A stretch of DNA of 64,000 nucleotides from Micractinium sp. NFX-FRZ. Its lineage: Eukaryota; Chlorophyta; Trebouxiophyceae; Chlorellales; Chlorellaceae. The translations under genes and the position numbers were made by a program. The notes beneath the pieces are model-generated. The model had not been told where the DNA came from. It searched no databases and saw only the letters and a list, made by a program, of their open reading frames with translations. Location of the stretch: assembly GCA_029339195.1 (NCBI GenBank), contig JAPTJF010000109.1:1-64000 (forward strand), read 5' to 3'. Shown piece after piece: positions 23,063 to 33,763 of this stretch (positions within the stretch are counted from its first letter, which is position 1; the number at the start of each line of letters is the position of its first letter).

Positions 23063-26000
23063 TCATGCCTTCTCCACCTCTGCATAGCTGTAGAAGGCCA
23101 GGATAGGCGGCACCTCGCCCTCCCCCTCCACCCACTGCTCGTGCGGCAGCTGCGCCGCTGCCATCTGCCGCGGCGACCACAGCCTGCAGGGAAAGGGGTG
23201 TGCAGGGGCGGTGATGAGCGCTCCTGCCTGGCCCTACACAAGCCTCAACAACTGCTGCACATGAGCCTCCACTGTGCACACACTGAAGACCTGTTGGCAC
23301 AAAGCCCCTTGCCTCTGCCCACTTGCAAGCTGGCCAGCTGCTAGTGGAGGGTTGCGCACACCGCACCTCCATCCACCCCTCCACCCACACGGCTGCACCT
23401 AAGCCCACCACACGTGTACGCCCTGCTGCCCAGAGCCCCACCTGGCCAGCTGCCAGTTGAGGGGCAAGAGGTAGTCCTCCATCCACTCCCGCTCGGGCAC
23501 CAGCCCAGATATGAAGTCCTCCCCCTTGCCCGCCACGCTCTGCAAGGTGCAGGCCGAGTGTTGGGGAGGCGGGGAGCAGGAGGTTGACAGCAACCAAAGC
23601 ACATGCAACATGCATGGCATGATGTGGCCACAGCCGGCGAGGCAGCGCGTAGCAAACGGCATTTGTGGTGACTTGAGAGGAGCAGCAGCAGGCAGCAGCT
23701 TGCCTCTGCACAGGCGGTGTATCCTGGGTAGACGACGTGTCCCTCCAGGGCGTCTGCAGCAGGAGATGGGAGAGGGCAGGGTTGAGGAGGTGGGCACGGT
23801 TTATAGCGGCCACAAGCAGCACGCCGAGCACTGCATGGTGGCAGAGCAGTGATGCGTGCATCGCTGGCCTCTGGGTGCCTCCACCAGTCCCCTGCCCTCC
23901 CCCGTCCTCGCTGGTTCTGCCCTGCCCTCCCCCCTCCCCCCCCTCAACCCACCTGCGTGCAGGAAGTCGAAGAGCAGGCGGCTGCCGGGGGCTGCCAGGT
24001 CCGCCACTGAGCCAATCAGGGCGGCCACTGCGGCCTGCGGGGAGGCGGAAACGCCGAGGCAGGGGCAGTGAGGTAGCTTGAGGGAGACGGGGGTGGTGTA
24101 GGGCGGCACTGGAGGGGTGGCCGGAGGGGGAGGGAGGCGTGCGGGCACCCCCCTACACAAGCCTACGAATGCAGAATCAAAACCCAGATCCTTGCGTCAG
24201 GCAGGTGGTGGATGCTTCAACAAAAAGGCGGTGCTGCACGTAAAGGAACCAAACATCACCCCGCAGAACAGGCAAACGGGTTGAAGCCATCTCCTTACGT
24301 CTGGCAGGTAGTAGATGAGGCCCTCACAAGTGAAGAGCGTCTTCTGTGACCGGTCAAAGCCGGTGCCCGCCAGCGCCTCGCTCAGCGTGACACGCGATAG
24401 ATCAGCAGCCACGTAGACGGGGCGGGGCAGCTCCTCGGGCCCGGGCAGGCACGCCCTGCCCAAACAGGGGGCGGCACAGCAGTGTTAATAATGAAGTAAA
24501 TACAGACAGCTCATTGTGGGGGGAGAAGGGCGGGAAGCAGACAAGAGGGGAGATGGTGGGCAACGCCAGAGCACAGAACAAGCAGACCAGAACAAATCGA
24601 TTGCTTCTCATCTCCCAGACCTCAACCCTGAGCCCTGCACCGCCTCACTTGACCAGCTCCTGCTTGCGCTTGCTGGCGGAAGGCAGGTCGACCTCAAAGA
24701 ACTGCGGCGGGGCAGGGGCAGTGCGAGTGGGTGTGAGGTTTTTCAGCGGTGGTTGGGATGATGCGCAGGTGCAGTCACATGTATGTGTGAGGTTGGTGAA
24801 AAAGATTGGCGGGACTGGGAGGGGGACAGGGGAGCAGAGATTCGTTGCGCTCAGCGGGAGTCCAACGGGCACCCCCCGGCAGGTGCATCTGTCTCTGGAA
24901 CTCCAGCTGCCATGCCAGTTGGCTGGGTCCCTGTCCCCTCACATCCTCCCAACCTCCCGCCCCCCTGCCATCCCAACCCTTACTGAGCATCCACCCCCGC
25001 CGCACCTGCACCCCCGGCCGGCAGAAGCGGTAGGCTCGCGTGTCGTAGCCGGCTGCAATGCACACCACCTGGGTGGTGCCAGAGTCCAGTGCCTGCTCAG
25101 GGGAGGGGAGGAAGTTGAGGAGGCATGGGTTGGGGAGCGGCTGTTGTTGTGTGATGAGAGCCTGAGTGCACGGTAAAGTCTAGAATGGGGAATGCGTGCG
25201 GGGCATGGAAGACGTGTGGGCACGGGGGCGGTGTACTGGGCCCGCCGGGCTTTGTGCAGGGGCAGCTCATGGACCGCAGCCGCAGCTGCCAATATAAGGT
25301 AGCTAACGGCCTGCCCCCTGCCTGCTCATCGCCTCACGGTGCAAGAATACTTCCACAAACCCTTCACCCCAGCCCAACTTCCGGGCTATAGGGCGGCTCA
25401 CGCGAGCTGCTCACTCACCGCCTTCAGGGCTGCGTCCAGCCACTTGGTGCGAGCGTCCACAAAGTTGCAGACGCCGGGCACCCCGATGGACGGGCTCTCC
25501 ACGTGGCGCTGCAAGGCGCGGGAGGGGAGAAGAGCAGGGCGTGGCAGGGGGGGAGGCTGGGTGCGTTGCTGGCAGCGCAAAGAAGCGGGTTTGACCAGCG
25601 AGAATGCACGCGGGCAGGCAGGCAGGCAGGCAGTTGTCAGGGCAGGGATCGAGAGCGGTGTGCCCTTGCTGCAGCAGCTGCCGCTGCTGGCCGTGTGCAC
25701 TTGCGGGCGCTCCCTCTCCCCGCCTCACCCTCGTGAGGGAGGTCATGCTGGGGAAGGAGCGCTGCACCCAGGAGCGCACAGGCATCAGCCTGTCCCTGCA
25801 GCGTGGTCGGGGAGGTTGCGGGACGTGGGTGCAGCATTAGCGCGTGATGCCCACCATGCAGCTGGGACAAACATAATTGGAAAGAAGTAAGGCTAGTAAG
25901 GCTGCACACAGATCCGTGCGGCCGGGCAGGCACGCAGCGGAGGCGCCAAGCAGAGAAGGGAGGCAGTGGGTGAGCCACGCCCGGCAACAATCACACCCCC

Positions 26001-26648
26001 ACCTGAACAGGGGCGCGATGTAGTCCTCGTTTGCGTTGGGACGGCACAGGTCTCGATTGAGCTGCAGAGGGAGGCAGGAGCAGGCAGCAGAGGGAGGCAG
26101 CAGGGCAGCTTGCGTGACGGTGACGCCTGTGGGTGTGCAGACAGCTGCAGCTCACTTGCATGAAAACCCTCGCTGCCGCAAGTTTTGGCTGCAACACCCG
26201 GCACATGCTGGCTGCAGCCCCTGACCAAACGCTTGCGTGTAAGGACTCACTGTCCGGAACAGCAGCATCTGCAGGGAGGAGTAGGCAAGTTCGGGGAAGG
26301 AGGAGGTCAGCAGTGCACAGTGATTGGTGTGTTGCACCGCATCCCGAGGCGCCGCTGCACATGGTGCCCGCCGCCGTGCAGGAGGGCGGCGGGGCATACC
26401 CATCCCTTGCCCTCTGGTGCTGCTGTGGCATCCAACCCGCCACTCACGTTGACGTTGGTCTTGGAGAAGTGGCTGGAGAGGGCTTTGAAGCCTCGGGCCA
26501 TGTAGGACAGCTGGGGGCCAGGCGGCAGCGGCGGCGCTGCTGCCGCCGCATGCTTGGCGACGGGCGACGGCCCGCGCTGCAGCGTGCCGCCCTCCTCCAA
26601 CGCCGGTGGCTGCACCGGCTCTGGGCTGACCCGCTTGCTGCCGTCCAT
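23063..26648 (-). CDS. LCM/TIGR00027-type SAM-dependent methyltransferase
   Basis: Twelve exons on the minus strand, 5' to 3': 26648-26448, 26268-26251 (18 bases), 26061-26003, 25795-25729, 25508-25419, 25092-25006, 24701-24649, 24455-24299, 24034-23953, 23753-23704, 23539-23442, 23183-23063. They give 360 residues and close in frame. Motifs match the leucine carboxyl methyltransferase/TIGR00027 superfamily. FVDARTKWLD is followed by SAM-binding motif I, VVCIAAGYDTRAYRF (usual form VxxLGxGxDTRxxRL), and the acidic FFEVDLP. The helix VTLSEALAGTGFD leads to TLFTCEGLIYYL, and LAAPGSRLLFDF comes next. The C terminus is LAFYSYAEVEKA. Substrate is unknown: PP2A, small molecules and natural products are all known in this superfamily. 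Intron 10 appears to use a GC donor. The N-terminal 40 residues are Ala/Pro-rich with no clear targeting signal. The gene is divergent with its paralogue at 27030. Confidence 0.85.
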
Positions 26649-27029
26649 AGTGTGCGCCTCGGAAACTGGGAGGCGCCTGCAGGTGGCGGTGCCCTCGGGA
26701 GCTGAGCGGCCTCTGCGGGGTCGGCGGAGCTAGCGAGGGTTACAATGATCGGCCGAGCTCTACAACAACAGCCTCCAAACAGCATGGGGGGTGCAACAGT
26801 GCAAGCGCTGGAACGAGGCTGCCGCTGCCTCGGGCAACGCCGCGCAGCTGACGAGGCGGCTGCCTTGGAGAGGGTGGGTGCAAAGGCCCACCTGTCTCTC
26901 TTTGCGCCGCGTTGCAGAAGACATGTACACACCGTTTGCACACTATTGAATCGCGCACGCACCGCCTCAAGCCCAGCAACCAGCTACAACTGCCCCCCCT
27001 CCTGCAGCGGTGCAGAGCATTTGGCAGCC
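26649..27029. promoter_or_regulatory. Shared divergent promoter region of the methyltransferase pair
   Basis: Only 381 bases separate the two start codons, so both promoters and 5' UTRs must lie here or overlap the genes. A long plus-strand frame continues upstream from 27030 to 26745. The 27030 ATG was chosen because the frame upstream looks non-coding and the neighbour would otherwise have almost no promoter. Confidence 0.5.
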
Positions 27030-30000
27030 ATGGCGCCGGCACAGGCCCCTGTCGAGGCACCTGCCAAGCTGCGCCTGTTCACCACATTCGCAGAGAAGCC
27101 GGCGGCCGCAGGCCAAGGCAGTGCTGGCAGCGCAGGAGTGGGCACAAGCCCATGCGCGACTGCCGCCGCTGCCGCCGCTGCCGGCAGCCACCCGTGGGGC
27201 CCCCATTTCTTTTGGACCTCCCAGCTCGATCTCAGCCAGACCTCCCTGCTGCTGCACTGCATCGCCAGCGGCGGTAGCAGCGGCGGCAGCGAGCTAGCAG
27301 GCTTTGATCGCAGCGGCAAGGACAGCGGGGACAGCAGCATAGCAGGCCAGGACTGCTTGGCGCCGGCGCTAGCGGAGCAGCTCGTCCCCCGCTGGTGGGC
27401 CCTCACGCACCTGCTGCCCTTCTGGCGCTGGCAGCTGCAGGTGAACAAGCCAGGAGGGAGGGTTCAAGGGGAGGGGTGCATGGTATGGCAGCAGCGGGGG
27501 AACTGACGCGGCCAGCACACGACTCCCTTGCAGCCCGGCATCACGGGCCTGTGCCCACTCAACTTCCCTGCTCCTGAGCACGCCTCGTGCCATGCCCTCT
27601 GCTGCTCCTCCCCGCACCCACAGGCGCTGCTAGAGTCCCCATGCCTGGGGGTTCCCGGCATCGTGCGCTACACCGCGGCACGCAGCGCCTGGCTGGCCTC
27701 TCAGATCCAGCTGTGCATCGATGCCGACGGCTGCAGGTGGGGCTGGGTGCACCACGGGTGAGACGGAGCTTGCAAAGTGGAGGAGCTTACCCCCTTAGCT
27801 TAGCGCCAAACCCTGCTGCTGACCTGGCTACTTTCTCTGCACACCCGCTGCATCTGCAGGCAGGTTGTTGTGCTGCGATCGGGGCTGGGCACGCTGGCGC
27901 ACAGGCTGGCGCAGCCTGGGGTGAAGGTGCGCAGCAGCGCGGGCGAAGAGGCGTGCACGCGCTGCTGGGCGAGCTGGGCGGCAGTGGATGCCGGAGGTCC
28001 GTGCCTCTTCAAGTTTCCCATGTGTCAGTGACACGGAACAACAACACATCAATGAGCGATTTTCATAAGAGTCGCAGCGCAAATTCTTCTCCTTCACCAC
28101 CGCAGTTCTTTGAAGTGGACAGCCTGGCAGAGGTGCGGCGCAAGAAGGCGGCCCTGGATGCCGTGCTGCCAGGCTGGCGCCATGCGGCGCAGCGCCCGCG
28201 CTTTGTGGAAGGCGAGCAGGGCGGGGCAGGGCGGGCAAGCGGGGCGGGTTCATGGTGACAGGCAGAGGACTCTGCACGCGATGATATGCAGGAACAGGTG
28301 GCCAAGATGTGTGGGCAAACGGGACTGATTGTGCGGCATGAGTGAGAAGGGCTGTGCTTGGCTGTTGCCCTGCCACTGGCTCCACCAACAGCACCATGGC
28401 GTACTGTCCCTGCACCCTTGCATGCACAGAGCCAATACCAACCCAGCCCCCACGCCTGCCTCCCAACCCTGCCGCCTGCAGTCGACCTGCTGGCGGGCTC
28501 ACGAGACCTCGTGACCCACCTCACAGCTGCCGGTTTCGACCCCACCCGCCGCTGCGTGGTGGTGGCAGAGGGCCTGCTGCCCTACCTGTCGGCGGAGCAG
28601 GGCACCGCTCTTCTTGCCGACCTGTCGGCGCTGTCGGCCCCGGGCAGCCGCCTGCTCTTCGACTTTTTGCACGCAGGTGGGTTGAAGGAGGGGCGCGGTG
28701 GGGCGGGGCAGGGCAGGGGCAGGGCAGGGGCAGGGGAGGGGGCAGGAGAGGACAGGCAGCATTAGCCGAGATGCAAGGGTGACGTTTGGTAGGAAGGGCA
28801 TGTGATGTGTGGCCAGCGGAGGGCCAGGGGGCAGGTGGTGCAGGGAGGGGCTTGCGCTTTGTGCGACCTGCCGGGGGCACAGCTGTGAAGTGCACATCCA
28901 CACAGTTCTTTGAAGCATCCTCTTGTTCACTTGTTTGGCTCTAACCCACACTGGCCACCGTACCCCCACTTCTCGCCCCTCTCCTGCAGACGCGCTTGAG
29001 CCGGCCGGCGCCGACCTGCCCGGGTATGCCAGCCTGGCGGCGGCTGTCGCCAACAAGGGCGCCGCCCTGCGCAGCGGCCTGAAGCCAGCCTTCTCTGGTG
29101 AGTGGGCAGTGGGGGGAGAGCCAGCTTGTGGTGGGAGGCCTGAAAGTGAGGGTCGCTGAAGTTTGGTGTGGTCTGGGGCAGCACATTTGCATGCATGGGG
29201 TATTTGATCAGTTGGAAACGGGCAGGCAGGCCAGAGGAGAATTCTCGTGTTGCAGGTGCCACCGTGCAGCAGCGCCGGTGCCATTTTCCAGCCAGTATGA
29301 CAAATCTGACAAAAGCAGCTGAGGCCTGTGTGCCTCCCCTCCTTCCCCGCAGCTCTGGTGCGCCACCTTCAGCCGCATCACTTCCGAATGGCTGCGCTGC
29401 TGCCCCCGCATGAAGTAGCGCGCCTGTCGCAGCAGCAACAGGCTGGTGTGCCCATGGCCGGCACCCCTGCTGGCAAGGCAGCAGCAGCAGGCAAGGCAGA
29501 GGGCGCTAGCGCTGGTAGCAATGCACTGCCATATGTCCCAGCCTACTTCAGCTTTGCATTAGCTGTGAGGCAGGACATGCGTCTGCTGGAGATGAGTAGG
29601 CACGCTGACGTGGCGCCCGCGGGGGATGCTGACGTCAGCAGCCTCTCCTCCTGGGTCACCGGATCGGCTCTTCTGGGAAGCCCCAGCTGCTTCCTGCAGA
29701 CTCTGGCCCACCTCTTTGGCTGGCGTTGGGGCAGCAGCAGCGCCGCCATCACTGCACACGACAGCAGCAGCACCACCACCACCAGCACAAGGGGCACTGC
29801 AAGCAGCAGCAGCAGCAGCACAGGAGGCCACGCCAGCGTGCAGGCACCCCTGGATGCCCCGGCCCAGCCTCCCGCCGGGCCGATGCAGCCGGCGCCGGCG
29901 CGCCAGCAGTCGGCGGAGTGGACGCTGGCAGCTGTGCAGCCTGCAGCACTCACTCACAGCGCTGGCTCAGAGCCAGCAGCAGCATTTCAGGAGGGCGGCA

Positions 30001-30293
30001 GTGCAGCAGCAGGGCTGGGCGACTCTGGGCTTGAGAGGGCCGTCTCAATTGCAGCTCTGCCGCTGAGCTGGGGCGGCAGACGGAGCTCCAGTGGCAGCGC
30101 AGAGCAGCAGCAGGGGCAGCAGCAGAGGCAGCAGCAGGACGGCGGGCACCTGCACCCACCGCCGACGTTCGCTCGCAGCGTGGGCGCTGGCAGCACGGCG
30201 CAGCAACCTGAGGCGGTGGCACCCGCACCGCCAGTGCAGCACGGCGCGTGTTTTGGGCAGGCATGGGGCATGCTCTTGCCATCATTCTTTTGA
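27030..30293 (+). CDS. LCM-type methyltransferase paralogue, degraded SAM motif
   Basis: Seven exons, 27030-27440, 27624-27736, 27860-27926, 28106-28211, 28482-28676, 28990-29097 and 29353-30293, encode 646 residues. It shares with its divergent neighbour ESPxxGVPG, FFEVD, an AAGFDPTRR...VVAEGLLPYL block and APGSRLLFDFLHADALE, and has introns at the same position on both sides of DALE. Motif I reads VVVLRSGLGTLAHRL. The acidic D and the TR of GxDTR are lost, so SAM binding is doubtful. About 310 residues of Ser/Gln/Ala-rich sequence follow the domain and end GMLLPSFF. The intron after RFVE appears to use a GC donor (AAG|GCGAGC) and restores the family motif RFVEVDLLAGSRDL. Likely a diverged, possibly non-catalytic duplicate; function unknown. 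Confidence 0.82.
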
Positions 30294-30675
30294 CCTTGGA
30301 GAACCGGTGACCACTATTTCCCAAGTTCATAACAGTGTTTGCTTTTACACACACACACACACACACACAAATACAAACGATTGACTATGCACCCTGTTAG
30401 TGAGGCAGTACATTAATGTAGCAGAGATTTGTTTTCCCACACACCAGGCGAGCAAGCAGGCGCGGGCAAGGGCGTCCGGGGGGTAGTGTCAGAGCAAGCT
30501 GTCGTACAAGAATATGTCAAGGCAAGACTGTGTCTGGCTGCGCAGCGTGGTCTTCCCAGTCAGCATGTGCTGCAGTGGCATGGCAGCTGGCTGGCTGCAC
30601 CAGCCTGGCTGTCCAACCTCGCCCACGCATCATCAAAACAGACGTGTGCCTCTCGTCGAGTGCCCGCCCACCCCG
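30294..30675. other. Convergent 3' region of the methyltransferase and CHI-like genes
   Basis: Holds an AC dinucleotide run (30347-30369) and the minus-strand poly(A) signal at 30345-30349. No plus-strand TGTAA was seen, so the 3' UTRs of the two genes may overlap. Confidence 0.45.
30345..30349 (-). terminator. Probable poly(A) signal of CHI-like gene
   Basis: TTACA on the plus strand is TGTAA on the minus strand, 327 bases after the stop of the minus-strand gene. It sits at the edge of the AC run. Confidence 0.45.
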
Positions 30676-32826
30676 TCAGGCGCCCAGGGCCGGCACCGCT
30701 GCCAGCCATGCCGCGCGCGCCTCAGGCGCGGGTGAGTTGGGTGAGAGGTAGAGCTCCCAGAGGGCCTGTCCCAGGCGGGGGGAGGCGACTGTGAGGCCTG
30801 GCTGCGCCTGGGAGAAGGGCTCTGCCGCGCTGGGCGGGCGCAGGCAGACGTCGGTGGGGCCGTCTGCGGCGGCAGGCAGGCACGCACGGCGTGGGGGAAG
30901 GGCGTGTCAGGCGGCATGGTGCCAGCTGCTTGGGTAGGGATGGTGCCCAGACGTGTGGGCGAGCTAGCCAGGCAGTGCGGGTGACCGGGTGCTCGCTGAT
31001 CTCCTTTGGGGACCGTTGGGCAGCGCGGCATCGGCTTGCGCGCAACGCCCACCGAGCACAGCACACCCAGCACGCGCACGACAGCGCTTGCCCACCCGCC
31101 CGCCCCTCCTGCTGCCCACCTTTGCGCCACAGCAGCGTCACCTCCGTCCCCGCATCCAGGTGGGGCCCGTCTTTGAAGAAGGAAGAGAACTCGTCCACCA
31201 CGCTCTCGTTGCCGCTGCATGGCAAGGTCGGAAGTGGGGCGGTGGAGCAGCGGTGGGACCGGTGGGCAAGCAAACCAGTCTGCCCAGCGCGCTGGTGCGA
31301 GGCAGCCCACGTGCCAGCCACTGTATGTGTACATGAGGACTCCCCCATCCCGCCCCAGTCAGTATCCCCCTCGCTTACGCGCAACCGCTGCCCAGCCCAG
31401 CACAAAGGGGCCGCCTCATGGTGTGCTGCCCCCCTCTTGACACACACCGATGAGCATCCCACCGGGTGGCCGCCCTCTGCACCCACGGGTGCCTTCCACC
31501 AGCAGCTGGCACCCCTCCCACCTCATGATGGGCCGCAGGTTCTCGTCCAGAGCGCCGCTGAACTGGCTGCCGCTCACCCCCCGCACCAGGTGCATCTGTG
31601 GCGAGCCAAACAGGGGGGTTGAGGGCAATGAGGACATAAGGCAGTGTTTGGTTGGGATGGGGCGGCATACGTGCTCGGGTGCATGCGTGCATGCAGGGGC
31701 ACGTGGGGGAGAGGCCAGTCAGGGTCAAGGGGAGCCTGCTGGGCATGGCATGCAGGCAATGGAGGGCGGCGGGTCCCGCGCCCGGACTTGGACCGTGCCT
31801 GGAGCAGGCGCACACCTGCCCACCCGAGGGTGCCAATGCATCCACCCACGCCTGCTCGCCCACCTGCAGCGCCTTGTCAAAGGCCCCGTTCTTCAGCACA
31901 TCCAGGGCTGCTGCCTCGGATTCCGGCCGGCGCTCTTGCCGGTCGGCGGCGCCTGCGCCCTCTGGAACGAGCAGGGGCGCGGGGCACGGTTGGCAGGTGA
32001 GGGTATCAAGGGCAGCATGCCATACGGGCTGGCTGGCTTGCTGACTGGCTGGCGCTGCTGGGATAGTAAGCGGCTCATGTGATGCTGCTTCGAGGTGCCG
32101 CTCTGGGGTGCCAGGCTCGGTATGCCAGCGTGCTGCAGCAAGCTTTGGCAGCTGTCAGCGCCACTTGGGCACCCACCCCGGCCCTCACCTGCATCCACAT
32201 ACATGGCCACAGCATACACCTGCACAGCACAACATGCACAGCACAGCATGGCACAGCTTTGAGTATCATGACACACTTTGTGGCAGCAGAGGCGATCCAC
32301 TTCAATCCAGAACCAGTGCCAGCACGCCTGCACAGCAGGGCAGCGAGGGATGCACAGCGCGGCACGATCAACACGGACCGTGGTGGCTTGTGCACCAGGC
32401 AGGCAGCGCTGGGGGGGGCACAGGTGCAGCAGCAACATCAGGGGTGGCTGGTGCGCACCCGTGCTGAGCCCCCACCGCTGGCAGCCGCTCCCAGTGCTTG
32501 CACCCTGGCCGCCCTGCCCGGCGGCACCCCTCAAGCGCCCGCCCCACTGTCAACTGTAGTCACCTTGATAGAGAGGAAGCCGACCTTCTTGATGCGTGCC
32601 CCGGCACCCAGGCAGCGCAGCGGGCCGCCGTGCCTGCAGCGGGCGGGGCGCAGGCGGGGCCAAGCGGGCGCGGCGTTGGGCGGTGCGCTCTGCTTGGAAC
32701 GCTCCCAGAGATGGTAGGCACACGCTGGCCAGGCCGGTCCCAGCCGCCCAACTGCCTGCCTCACCAGTACTGCTGCACCAGAGGGAAGGACACCCCCGTC
32801 ACGGGGTCGGTGACTGTGTCCCCCAT
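30676..32826 (-). CDS. Chalcone isomerase-like (fatty-acid-binding CHI fold) protein
   Basis: Seven minus-strand exons, 32826-32765, 32633-32564, 32219-32189, 31961-31864, 31595-31522, 31214-31120 and 30863-30676, encode 205 residues and close in frame. Order of motifs follows the CHI family. The start is MGDTVTDPVTGVSFP, followed by LGAGARIKKVGFLSIKVYAVAMYVD. Next come the LVRGVSGSQFSGALDENLRP helix and FSSFFKDGPHLDAGTEVTLLW. The C terminus is LGQALWELYLSPNSPAPEARAAWL. The RIKKVGF...VYAVAMYV block matches CHI-fold proteins that bind fatty acids (FAP type) more than true flavonoid enzymes, and green algae usually lack classical flavonoid CHI. No transit peptide is apparent in this model. A role in plastid or cytosolic fatty-acid metabolism is inference. 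Confidence 0.85.
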
Positions 32827-33763
32827 CTAGGGGCGTCCGAATGAACTACTGCTAGGAGCGCAGACGCCGCCGCTGCCACTACCGCCGCCACTACCAGTGG
32901 ACAGGAAGTCAGGTGCGGTGGACAACAGGCGTGCCGTCCCTGTTCCCAGACGTTCCAGGGAGCTGGGGCCTCAAGTGGGGCGGCGGGCGGGCGAGTGCGA
33001 TGTGCACCTCACGCCGTGCGGTCTACCTCACGCCGTGCGGTCTCCCCAGTAACTGTCCGGTGGACGGGCGCGTGCTATGGAATTGGTCAAGCAGTGAACC
33101 CAAAGACGGTACCCTAGGTTGGCGAGCTCCTGCCACTGTCCGGGACTTGGAGCAAATCGCAGCAGAACGCAGCAGGCGGGCGAGGTCTCGTGCAGTGCAG
33201 GTGTCTTCTGGTGGATCAATCCGGTTCCACACGGTGCAGTGGCCGCTCACACACGGGATGCGCGAGCAAGCAATCATTACCGACTACCGGCGGCGTGCAG
33301 CGGAACACCGCCGCCTGCCCTGCCCTCTGCACTGGCGGACAGATGCATTGCAGTGCGCAACTAGTCGACAGAACACCAGGTGGTCATGAATTTGGCACTA
33401 CTCTGCCGCTCAAAATGCAACTTCGGCAAGGTTGTAGACCGGCAGGCAGGCAGCAGCCACGGCGCCCATCACAGAGGGGGCATTCGGTTACAATGGGGCA
33501 AAAAAGTGGCCAGGGGCACAACCGTGCCTGCTCAGGCACGCAGGTGTTCGTGGCGCAAGGGACAACTGGGCCGGCTTACAACAGTGGTACTAACCCCATA
33601 CTGCCCATACAGGTTGAGGAGGAGTGGCTGGCAGCGACTGCTGTGTGCTCCCTGCTGCTGCCGCAGCTGCGGGCTCCTACCAACAAGCAGCCGGGGCGCC
33701 AGACAACCCTCTTGCCAGCACCTGCGGAGCGCTTTCCAACATCGGGCGGCGGTGGGCGGCCCC
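32827..33763. other. Region between CHI-like start and lyase 3' end
   Basis: Both neighbours are on the minus strand. The lyase 3' UTR should run down to the TGTAA complement at 33488-33492. The rest is the CHI-like promoter. A 19-base unit ending GCGGTCTACCT is duplicated at 33009-33046. No gene was recognised. Confidence 0.45.
33488..33492 (-). terminator. Probable poly(A) signal of ureidoglycolate lyase gene
   Basis: TTACA on the plus strand (TGTAA on minus) 272 bases after the lyase stop codon. Confidence 0.5.

Noticed and set aside
26745..27029. N-terminal extension of the right-hand methyltransferase to the ATG at 26745
   Set aside because: It would consume nearly the whole divergent promoter. 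Its sequence is not conserved with the paralogue, so the ATG at 27030 is preferred.
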